From Euphorbia lathyris (Eukaryota > Streptophyta > Magnoliopsida > Malpighiales > Euphorbiaceae), in NCBI RefSeq assembly GCF_963576675.1, contig NC_088919.1, positions 44,166,501-44,230,500 on the forward strand: a stretch of DNA of 64,000 bases, written 5' to 3'. Of this stretch, positions 1-9,484 are shown piece by piece. Both the position numbers and the translations under genes were made by a program. Positions within the stretch are counted from its first letter, which is position 1; each line of letters opens with the position of its first letter. The notes under the pieces were generated by a model. The model did not search any database and had not been told where the DNA came from. It saw only the letters and a list, made by a program, of their open reading frames with translations.

Positions 1-673
1 ATTATTTGTTATTTCATTTTTTTTTATTTTTTTATTATTATTATTATTAATTTTTTTTTTAAATAAAAGCTAACAAATGCACTTGGCATTCGGCCAAGTG
101 CATTTGCTGCACTTGGCCGAATGCCAAGTGCAGGGAGGGCTGGGCCTGGGCGGCCCAGCCCTCGTCACGGGCCGTCCAACGGCCCGTGACGTAAATACCG
201 GCCCCGACGGGGCCGCGTTTATATATACTAAAAAAAATAAATAAATTTAACTAAATAAAATACATCTAAAAACAACCAAAATCAATAACGATTAATTTTC
301 GTCAAAACCGATTTTATTAGCTTTTATAAAATTGATCCTTTTACAAAACCATATATATATATATATTCTTTGGATTGCTCGAATACCAAAATAAAACCCT
401 CTATCATCCCGAGATTTTATTAATAATAAAATTAGTAAGAAAAGGGTGTGAAATACCCCGAACTCGGCGAGATGATTTAAGATTTCACTCGCGGAACCGA
501 TTCGCCCGTCATCTCGATTCGATTTCCGAATTCGATCAAACCGGTCTCCACGGTTCCTTCGAACAACGTTTTTATTATTATTATTATTATTGACTCATCA
601 TTTATTTCAATCGACTGATTTGGATCCCTTTTTATAATTTTTCTTCATTGGTCCTCCGACCCCGGTGTCTACA
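1..673 (-). mobile_element. Tat/Ogre-like LTR fragment, cut by the window edge
   Basis: The right edge reads CCTCCGACCCCGGTGTCTACA, nearly the same as the right edge of the complete LTRs of the large element at 42541-60021 (CCTCCGACTCGGTGTCTACA). On the minus strand this is the LTR start TGTAGACACCG, typical of Tat/Ogre Ty3/Gypsy elements. Inside are GC-rich hairpins (78-215) and a TATA-like run (about 218-228). Whether this is a solo LTR or part of a longer element cannot be told, because its other end lies outside the window. Confidence 0.6.
78..215. repeat. Four consecutive GC-rich perfect hairpins
   Basis: Arms seen directly: 78-102 with 108-132 (25-bp perfect arms, 5-base loop); 135-146 with 152-163 (12 bp, core GGGCTGGGCC); 164-175 with 179-190 (12 bp, core CACGGGCCGT, 3-base loop); and CGGCCCC/GGGGCCG at about 199-215. 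They stand end to end in otherwise AT-rich LTR sequence. Confidence 0.85.
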
Positions 674-1598
674 ACCGTGTTAGGTGAACCAACGGCTTTG
701 ACATTTCCTTAGATTTCAATGATAGCCTTGGAGTTTAGTATGTATTTAATTAGTTTGGGATAATTGGGATAATTATTTGAAACTTTATTAGTTAATTTTA
801 ACTTTAGAATTTAACGACCGAGCTATAAGTTTTGATTAGTTTAATGAGACCCATTTATGTGGTTTGATGAGTAATAAAGGCCTTGTAAGAACCGGGTGTT
901 ACACATTGCTTTCAATGCAACTTTAAAAGGGTTTTCTAAAGATACTAGATACAAAGAAAATAACTTGCTTGTTAGAGTCAAGGGGACAATTTTCCATATA
1001 TAGGTATATATATAAAGAAGAGAATTTTCTTAAAAAGGAAACTAAAGATATGAAATGAAAAGAATGATTTGGTTACCGTATCCAAACTTTTAAAATTAAA
1101 CAGACTTTGGTAATAAAAATTTATCAACCTTTATTCGTTTCTTTTCGGATTTGATATTCAAAATTGGTCAATAGATTTTGAAGTGATTCCTTAGGGATAC
1201 AGAATCATATTGAGCTAAACTCTACAATGAAAACCTTGGAACTATATTTAAGTACGATCTTGAGATGGAAAAATAAGAGTTCCACATTCTGGAATAACTC
1301 AGATGAGAGGTAAGTATAATTGCTTGTATTTATCTATCAAAAATGTGTATGTATGTAGAGTTATTTATATGAATACCAATTGCTTGAATTGAGTGGTTTG
1401 AACTGTTGAGTATATATATGTGTCCATTGTGAAATATTTGGATAGCATGGATGAGATTATTATGCTGTTGAGATTATTGTCATGTGACAGACCGAACTAG
1501 TATGAAGTTGGTGTGATTTGATTTTATGATGAGATCAAGATGATTATAAATTATGAATTATGTCAGTAAAGTTCAATTTAATTGTCAAATCATGATTG
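674..1598. other. Repeat-derived sequence, no gene; possible LTR edge at 903
   Basis: There is no coding signal. The string ending at 903 (CCGGGTGTTACA) reads TGTAACACCCGG on the minus strand, the usual start of Tekay/Del-type chromovirus LTRs. The Tat-like LTR ending at 673 may therefore lie inside an older LTR remnant. No second boundary or target duplication was found. Confidence 0.3.
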
Positions 1599-1937
1599 TC
1601 GCAACCAGGATTTTTCCGGGCGCATGCGTCGAAAATTTTAAATTAATTAATAGTTTTTTTCATTTTTTTAAACTATTTTTAGAGTCACCACCAATCATAA
1701 TTAAGACGTGATTGGACACCGAAATGGGGTAAAATCTTAATGGATAAGTGGTATGCGAAAAATAGAAATTTTAGGTTCGTTTGTCGATTACGTATAGGGA
1801 AGAAAATCTTGAATAATCACCCTACCCCGCCCAAAATTGGTACTAAAAGATGTGATTTCATATTTAGGCTTATTTGATTTATCTCCTTTTATATGTATTT
1901 TTTATAACAAAAGTGTATAATACTGGACCATTTAATT
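1599..1937. other. Probable diverged LTR or leader sequence, no gene
   Basis: TGTCGCAACCAGGATTTTTC at about 1599 followed by AGAGTCACCACCAAT (about 1681) resembles the beginning of some plant Ty3/Gypsy LTRs. No matching end was found, so the class is a guess. No open frame of interest is present. Confidence 0.25.
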
Positions 1938-2250
1938 TGACTGATTTGATACCCCTATAACATAGGCGTATAAATTAGGTCATTTTATTTCGATTAGCTT
2001 TGTTTTGACCGTCTTTCATACCTCTATAGCATAGGCACATGACTTAAGTCGTTTGATTTTGATTAATTTTATTTTGACCGACTTTCACGCCCCTATAGCA
2101 TAGGCACATGAATTAGGTCGTTTGATTTCGATTTATTTTATTTTTGACCGACTTTCACGCCCCTATAGCATAGGCACATGAATAAGTCGTTTGATTTCGA
2201 TTTATTTTATTTTTGACCAACTTTCATATCCTATAATATATAAACGTACA
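1938..2250 (+). repeat. Tandem repeat, unit about 70 bp, 4-5 copies
   Basis: Units start near 1940, 2010, 2079, 2149 and 2218. Each carries CCCCTATAGCATAGGCACAT, then a GTCGTTTGATTTCGATT segment and a T-rich tail ending TTTGAC. The two central copies are nearly identical and the outer ones are diverged. A stray copy of the core (CCCTATAGCATAGGCAC) occurs at about 3415. Confidence 0.8.
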
Positions 2251-2755
2251 AAATAAATTATTAATTTTATGAACTTAAGAGCCTAATCTATATTTTCCTG
2301 GGACATAAGCACCATAAATACCCTTAAAGTTCTAGTTATGAATTAATTTGTTTGCCTTCATTATTATCTTTATATATGCATATAATTATTAAACTTTATT
2401 TGGGAAGACAACATCTAAAGAAAACACAGACATCCATATTGAAATAAATATGAAAACTATGTATCTAGTTAGCACCTAAACTATACACAACTAAGTGTTT
2501 TAACCCTTCCCATAAAACAAAAATGTTTCAACTCTTATTAGGTGGGCTAGGGAAGAAAGAAAAGTAAAAGTAAAAAGGGAGAAACAAGATGGGTTGGGTT
2601 CCAACGAAATCAGAATGTTGATTTTTCCATAACCCATTAACCTTAAGGCTCCTCCCTTCATTTATATACTACCCAACAAACCCTAAGCATCTTACTTTCC
2701 CAAATTAAACAGACATTCTTTGGCACCTACATCTCACGCCTCTCTTTCTCCTAAA

Positions 2756-3191
2756 ATGGCAGATTATGTCCTACCTAAAGCTTCTCCGACGTTGTCCTTT
2801 GGCTCCGACGACCATCCTGAACGCCGCTATTCTCAACTGTGGTGGAGATTCTAACGACCCTCTCTCTCTCCCTCTCTTTGCCGTGAGACTGGTTATCTTC
2901 CTAAGGAGCAAGGTTATCATCTATGGGTTTTCAGAGGTGTGGACTCTTGCATATTTAGGTTCTAGCATTTTTTCCATTTTTCACCTCTCATTTATTCTTT
3001 ACTCTTACTTAGATTAATTTGAAGAAAAACAAAGACACCAGTTGAGGATAGCCAACGAGGAAAGAATTTCGTTTAATCGAAGCTCAAAGCACAGGGATGC
3101 CTTGATTCAACTACTTGTTGCAAAGCAACCCAAGAAAGCGTTTTTGTTCAGTTTGGAGGAGTTTCTTTATTTGGGTCTTTCATATAATTAG
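2756..3191 (+). pseudogene. Possible small two-exon gene or gene remnant, unrecognised
   Basis: A TATA-like TTTATATACTA lies at about 2660, with an ATG at 2756 in a frame that reads MADYVLPKASPTLSFGSDDH and continues for 32 codons to TAA (2852-2854). The same frame is protein-like again after the stop (GYLPKEQGYHLWVF, about 2894-2935). A second stretch, from about 3033 to TAG at 3189-3191, reads HRDALIQLLVAKQPKKAF and could be joined through an AG acceptor before 3033. The in-frame stop, the weak donor (AG/GTTCTA at about 2969) and the lack of a family I recognise make a decayed small gene as likely as a live one. A solo LTR sits about 440 bp downstream. Confidence 0.25.
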
Positions 3192-3624
3192 TCCTTAGTG
3201 AGTCCTACTTTATTTTACATATGATATTTCTTCTGAGAGTCTAATAAGGAAAACACTAGTTAAAGGTTCCATTCATATTGAGTAGAGATGAATCTGTAAA
3301 GTTATTACATGTGCTTTGAATGCACAGTTGGGAAGCCTTTAAATGATACGGAAATAATGTAGCACATCCTTCCCTCTCATTTAAAGGCCTCCAACAGATA
3401 AGAGTCAGATTGTCCCTATAGCATAGGCACCCCCCAACAATTCTCTGGAATGTGCTTCCATAAGCTTCAATGATAAATTTAGATCAGCTGTATATGGATT
3501 TCACCTGAGAAAAATGGTGTTTTCTTGTCTGCAATCTTTACGTCCTTGTCCTCTCCCCCTTCTGTTGGTTAGTGTCTTGCTATTTAAGGGTCTTCTTGTG
3601 GATGTAATTAGTCTGGGTTAAAAA
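3192..3624. other. Spacer without recognisable gene
   Basis: AT-rich sequence, possibly the 3' untranslated part of the remnant upstream. It contains an isolated copy of the 70-bp repeat core at about 3415. It continues across the solo LTR: the bases before 3630 and after 5081 join smoothly once the LTR and one duplication are disregarded. Confidence 0.5.
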
Positions 3625-3629
3625 GGGTT

Positions 3630-5076
3630 TGTTGAAACATCTTTCCACATGATTTTGATTTGACAAGATTATTTAAGTTAATCCCATGATTAAAACAATT
3701 TAAGTGCTTTGATTTAATTGTAGTAATATGTTTGTTCAATGTTGAGTAAGTAAACTGACCAGAACAGGAACTAAGTATTCATGAAAGAAAAACAGAACAA
3801 AGTCAGCATAAGCAAATCACATAGCCGCTGTCGCTGAGTAGAATGTAACTCAGCCTCGCTAAAAGAAAAGTCTTCTTCAGAATAACGCTTGAAGGCGAAG
3901 CTGACCGAAGAAGCTGAGTAAAATGTGACTCAGCCTGGATAAAGTAAAAGATTAAAGGCAAAGCCGATCAAATCAAGATGTGTAGTCGTCAGGACAACGC
4001 CAATGATCCATTGACTAGAAGAAAAAGTCCGACACAGGTCTGTAATGATTCAAAAGCCTCGAAAATCCGCCTAGAGATCTTTTCGAGACGCATGGATCAT
4101 CTGGCATTTGGCAAGAAGACAAAACTGGCACTAGAAGACGAACCTGACGAAAGAAGACGAAACTGGCAAGCCTGACGCCTGCTAAAATCAGACGACAGGA
4201 TTGGCCTACGATTCTGGAAGCTGACCAATGAATGATGATAGAAGACCGTTACTCCCAACAAATATGTCGGAATTCAAATGATTTGAAGCTTCAAAATTCA
4301 CTATAAAAGGACAAGTTCATCACTTGGATCCTTACGACACATACAAGCAAATACAGACAAAAACAAATCTTCACAAAAGTGAAAATCCAAAATAGAAGCT
4401 GTCTGAAAAGAAAGCAAGTTCTTACACCCAATTTCCAATCATTGTGTAAAAGTCTAGAGTGAATCTGTATTCATCTAAAGTGTTCTTCGTTTAGTGAGAA
4501 CAATCTTGTATCAATTGTAAAGGTTAGAAGAGTGAAGCTGAGTACTCGGTTTTAGTACTCAGTGGTAGAGAAAATCTGAGTGTTCGGTTATAGCGCTCAG
4601 TGGTTGATAGGATTGAGTAGACGAATAGAGGACGGTACTCTTGCATACTTAGTTGCTATTGTAAACGGGTTGAGCTCAGTAGTGGATTGAAAAAGCCCAG
4701 AGGGACTCTGGGGACTAGACGTAGGCGGTGAGGCCGAACTAGGATAAGACTGCTGAGTAATCTCTAACCCTTTCTCTTGATATATATGTATGTGTTGCTT
4801 GCTTAAACTACTCAGTATATAATTTGTATAAGCCGACGCTGAGTAATCAGAGTGCTGAGTTGGAAGCTGACCTAAAGTGTTATTTCCCAACTCATAATTG
4901 AAACAGCTCTAGTCAGTGTCTGATTAAAGCTGTCTCACACCTCACTCATCCTTGCTGACCTAAAGCTGAGTTAAATTATCAAACATTTAATTAAGTCAAC
5001 ATTATTAAGCGAAAAAGTTATATTAGTTCCTAACCCCCCCTTGGAACTAATCATATTAAGTTACACGGGACCAACA
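3630..5076 (+). mobile_element. Solo LTR with 5-bp target duplication, probably Copia-type
   Basis: The termini are perfect inverted repeats, TGTTG (3630) and CAACA (5076). GGGTT flanks both sides (3625-3629 and 5077-5081), the hallmark of integrase insertion. Length is 1447 bp with no internal region, so this is a single LTR left by LTR-LTR recombination. A TATA box, CTATAAAAGGAC, lies at about 4301. Near the 3' end is CTAACCCCCCCTTGGAACTAA, a stretch I associate with SIRE/Maximus-like Copia LTRs, from memory only. Internal imperfect repeats occur around 4530-4605 (CTGAGTACTCGG and CTGAGTGTTCGG, each followed by a CTCAGTGG). Confidence 0.85.
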
Positions 5077-5081
5077 GGGTT

Positions 5082-5795
5082 TGTCACTGCTTTGTAATTA
5101 TTCTGGCTGTAATTAAAGAGGTACTGTCACCTCTGTTTTTTTTACTTTTACAGTTCCTCCCCACTTTGTTGTTCCCTATATTTGGCTGAAGTTTATGGAA
5201 TTGACTTTTGTCTATACAAATTGTTTTTTCCTTTCTATTTTTTCTATGATTTGGCTTGGTTTAAATTAATTAACCATTGTGTGTTTTTTGTTTAGTTAAA
5301 AACAGAATATCTGTACACCCAAACAATGAATGCTAGTTTTAGTTTGTGACAAAATGGATTTATATCAATTAATTCAACTAATTTGAAGTGTTGTTTTAAT
5401 AATATTAGTCTGTATCAACTAAAATATAATTAATTCAAAATAATAATATCAGTATCCGTTAGCCTTTGTAAACTAAGTTTCGTCGATCAAGTCGTCAATC
5501 TTAAAATCGATTATCCTAACATTGAAAAAGGTAATAGATAAAAAGTAATAATGAAACGATTAAAATTGAAGACCTAAAAAGAGTTGATCAAATATTATAA
5601 GCGAGATGAAACAAAAATAAGTAAAAAAAGAAATTCTTGAAGCATTTAATATGTATTTGTGAAATGTTTGAGAAATGGGTAAATTACTCCGGATAAAATG
5701 AGTATCTACAATGATTAAAAAAATTGTTACATAAAACTAATGTGGCTAAATCAAACTATGTCTAGAAAGTGGGGACTTCGAAGCTGAATCAAACC
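5082..5795. other. AT-rich spacer, no gene seen
   Basis: Low-complexity AT-rich sequence between the solo LTR and the protease pseudogene. Nothing codes, and no boundary repeat was found. Confidence 0.5.
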
Positions 5796-7467
5796 ATGTC
5801 TAGAAATAAACCCATCTCTCCCACCCTTGAAGGTGAAGGACGTCGTGCCCATCGACAGGCACAACAAGCTAAAAGTAGATATCGCAGTCCATCACCATCT
5901 CCACCTCCACGGGAAGAGATTTTCCTAAGATGAAAATGATGTTTACATACCACAATAGGACTATAGGAGGAGAAAATTTACTACCATTTCCTCACCATCA
6001 AAGACAAAGTAAGTAAATTTTTTGTTTTTTTATATAATACTTTAATTTTGTTTGTCTGGTCCTTATCTACCATTGTTTGTTTTGAAATAATGTAGGTTAT
6101 TGTCATCACCATGCAGCTATTAATTGCCTGGAAATCCGATTAAGGCAAGTATATGGATCTCAAATTCGTATACCACGGTTGTCAGTGCAACATTGCATTG
6201 ACTCTAAGGATGATCCCTATTCGGTTCTTTCCTGGCTCAAAATGCATGGGGTTACCACAGAAGCAAACATTTCGTACTCTGGACTAAAAAACAATGTCAA
6301 TCAATTTGTAAGAATCTTATCATTGTATTTTCATTATATGAATATATGTATATTTCTTGAAAAATATTTTTTTCTTTTATTTACTTATTATAGGTTGATG
6401 GAACAGAAGTTTACAAGGTGGGTGAGTTTGAACAAAGTGAAAAGATGTACATGAATTCCAAAAACAGCTCAGGAATAATTAAGGACATAAAAGAGTATTT
6501 GCATAATCAAGGTCCAATGGTAGCTTCCATTATACTTACCAATGATTATTCATTTGATGGGGATTTCAATTATAGACATACAAACACTGCTAGTTATGAA
6601 TTTGACCAACGTCATAATGTTGCGTTGCTTGGCTACGGAGTACCAGTAGGTGAATCTACATAACATTGGATTTACTTAAACAGTTATGACACCGGGTTTG
6701 GTTATGATGGACTTGGAATCGGCTTGATGGCCATGAACTGCATCCGTCAAACTCAGTGGCGGAACTAGGACCCCAGATGATCCGGGGCTCAAACATATCA
6801 GTAAAAAAAAAAATCAAAACGTCAAAAAAAAAATTCAAAATTAACCATGTGGTTGATGGTAAATTTTCAAAGTCCAGTCCGTTAGGGTTGGGTAAAATTT
6901 TTTTTAGCCTCCAACGCGTTAAAACTGTAAAAATGTTATTATTTTTTTTTTAGAAATTATCATTGAACTAATAGAAAATTAAATATGTTTACTTTTTTTT
7001 TAATGATAAAGACATAATAAAAATGAATATTAAATATGTTTACTTTTTTTAATGGTAAAAACATATTAAAAATGAATTCAAAAGTGCTATCAAAATAAAA
7101 ATAAAGAGTCCATTTAAATTAATTAAGGTAAGTTAACCTCAAATTAATTAAGGTAACATGTTTTTATAATTATTGAAAAATATAATTAAAATAAATAAAA
7201 ACTTTTTAAAAGAAAATGAGATTGGAGGGAGTTGAACATAGGACCTCTCCAATAGAAGCAAACATCTTTAACTATCTCATCTACCTTTAAATACTAAAAT
7301 AATACTACAAATAGTCAATATAATTCTCTCCAAAATATTACTAGACATCATTACTATTTTTTTGTTTCAATTCTCTAGCGGCTTGCTGGGGGCTCGAGCC
7401 CACCCAACCCCCCCTTGGTTCCGCCCCTGGTCAAACTTTTAAGATTCAAGTTCCAAATATAATTTAA
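5796..7467 (+). pseudogene. Papain-like (C1A) cysteine protease pseudogene
   Basis: Three decayed exons are visible. A first exon opens with ATG at 5796, reads 45 codons (Ser/Pro/Arg-rich) to TGA at 5931 and reaches a donor near 6008. Exon B is 6096-6307, exon C starts at 6394, both with GT/AG borders. Exon B aligns to the active-site region: the usual CGSCWAF reads CHHHAAI, so the catalytic Cys is His and the Trp is lost; GVTTEANISYSG matches the G-x-x-TExxYPY block. Exon C keeps the His region (RHNVALLGYG) and then hits TAA at 6661-6663. The same frame resumes with HWIYLNSYDTGFG, matching the YWxxKNSWGxxWG block but with NSY for NSW. A hAT element (6754-7429) interrupts the last codons; beyond it the frame ends at TAA 7465-7467. 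It cannot be an active protease. Confidence 0.75.
6754..7429. mobile_element. Non-autonomous hAT transposon with 8-bp target duplication
   Basis: The left end is CAGTGGCGGAACTAGG; the right end, read on the minus strand, is CAGGGGCGGAACCAAGG. The 8-bp direct repeat GTCAAACT flanks it (6746-6753 and 7430-7437), diagnostic of hAT. Length is 676 bp, AT-rich, with no transposase. It sits in the last coding codons of the protease pseudogene. Confidence 0.88.
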
Positions 7468-7623
7468 ATGATAAACTTTTGTTTCATCCAATTTATATTT
7501 CTTAATTGATTTATGTAGTTTGTACCATTGGCTTATGACATTTGACAATGTACCAATTTAATGACATTTGAAAATGCTTTTTTAAAAAACATACTTTCAT
7601 ATGTTGTACCCAAAAGCAGTTTA

Positions 7624-8399
7624 GAGCAACTTTAGTGGTAGAAATTTAGGACTGATCTACATTTTGAATTCTTAATATACAGTATCCAACCATTAATTCT
7701 TGCAAATTTTAAGTATCCATATTTAGACAGTGTTGATATTTGGATACTGATAAAAAAAATTGACCTCAGTTTTCATTTTTAGATGCTGAAAGGAGGAATT
7801 GAGAAACGCGCAAATGTGTTGATCAATGATAAGTGCGTAGTATTCACTATGAGAAGTTGGCGCGTCCAACAAAACAAAGGCAGAAAACTGATACTCATTG
7901 TGGACCCAGCTACACACAATGTTAAAATGAAATTCATAAAATCAATTTTAAAATCAAATAATAACATGATATTGTACATAATGTTAAAATCAAACATACC
8001 ATTATAAATATTTACTTTAGCAATTGGTAATTTTGTGAACTCGTACTTTATTTTTTTGGTAAATACTCGTAATTTAGTGTAGCAACTGGTTTTCAAATGG
8101 TAAAAAAAATTAATAAATATTTATTATTTTTTAGTATTGGTAGAAAATTAATATATAATAATAATAATAAATATTTTTTTTGGTAGGGATAAATATTTTT
8201 TTAAGTAATACTAACATTTAATTTTATTTAATAACAATATTATAAATATTAATAATAAAAAAATAAAATATTATAATATGTGAGACCTATTAAATTAAGA
8301 TAAGAGTATTTAACTATTAGAGACGAATTTTTAAGAAGAGTGTTTTATTATGGAGAGTGTTTTGTAATAGTATAAAATGGTGAACCATTAGAGATGCTC
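7624..8399. mobile_element. Tourist/Harbinger-like MITE flanked by TTA
   Basis: The left end is GAGCAACTTTAGTGGTAG. The right end, read on the minus strand, is GAGCATCTCTAATGGTTC. Both are flanked by TTA (7621-7623 and 8400-8402), the target duplication of PIF/Harbinger elements. Length is 776 bp with no transposase frame. The TIR identity is moderate, so the outer limits are somewhat uncertain. Confidence 0.55.
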
Positions 8400-8402
8400 T
8401 TA

Positions 8403-8737
8403 CCATTTTTTTTAATGGGTGGAACATTAGAATATGCCCTTCAAAATAAGTTTTTATGATAAAAACTCTCAATGATTTAAGTCTCATTCGATTTTTCTTC
8501 AAAAAAAGTCTTTTAATTTCTTTAAAAAAAAAAAATCCTTAGGTGTTGTTTGATAACACATTTAATCATCTAAATTAAAATATTAATCACTTATTTAATT
8601 TAAGTAAGTGTGATAACGGTTGTTTCTCCATCCCTGAAATTAGTTAATTAAATTAAAAATCACTTATTTTGATATGTCAAAATATTTACCTTAATATTTT
8701 AAGTTAAACATTATCAATTAATATTTTTATAAAAGCT
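8403..8737. other. AT-rich spacer
   Basis: No gene. A stretch at about 8540-8690 (TAATCACTTATTTAATTTAAG and partial inverted copies) may be another worn MITE, but clear ends were not found. Confidence 0.4.
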
Positions 8738-9329
8738 AGGGTTAAGATGCAAAAATACTCCTAACGTTTTGGGCCATGAGCAATTTTACACATAACGTCT
8801 AAAATTGTGCAATTTTACCCCGAACATCAGAAGCCAAGTGTAAACTTTACCCCCTAATGTTGATAAATTAGTTCAATTTGAGAAATAATTCATCAAACTG
8901 TCTTCTCGGTTATGAATTTTGTCATCTACACATCACACGTGTGTCATTTTATCGGTAACAAATCACAAACATATATCGGGATGTGAAAAAAATTAAAAAA
9001 GAATATACTGTCTTTTGTATGTATTAGACAAAAAAATTCAAAAAGTTCACTGAATTTATTAATCTATAATTTTATTATTAAATTATAAAAAAACATGAAA
9101 GCCTTTTTTTAGAACGAATTGTTATTTAATTGATGCAAAATAAGGAACAAAAATATCTGTATTTTATAATAGTATCTGAAATTGACTCAATTTATTAACG
9201 TAGTAAAAGTTGGTATTGACTTTCAACATTAAAAGTAAAATTACACAATTTTAAATGTTAAAAGGTAAAATTACTTATGAACCAAAATGTTACTAACATT
9301 TTTACACCTTAACTTTTAAATTTAGCCCT
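8738..9329. mobile_element. MITE with about 50-bp terminal inverted repeats
   Basis: The left arm (about 8738-8790, GGTTAAGATGCAAAAATACT onward) matches the reverse complement of the right arm (about 9265-9320, AGTTAAGGTGTAAAAATGTT onward) over roughly 50 bases, with about a quarter mismatched. The arms share the block ending in AATTTTAC. No confident target duplication was found. It lies just upstream of the phosphatase gene. Confidence 0.5.
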
Positions 9330-9484
9330 TATTAATTTTCAGTTTTATTTACTCAAATTCCAAAATTCATCCATCTCAAATTCAATTCTTCGTTCTTCAA
9401 CCGATTGGTGTGGTGATGATCTTATAATACATTTATGAACTTTTTGAAAGAGAGTCTAGCGCTAATGCAACACTGGCAGTGAAG

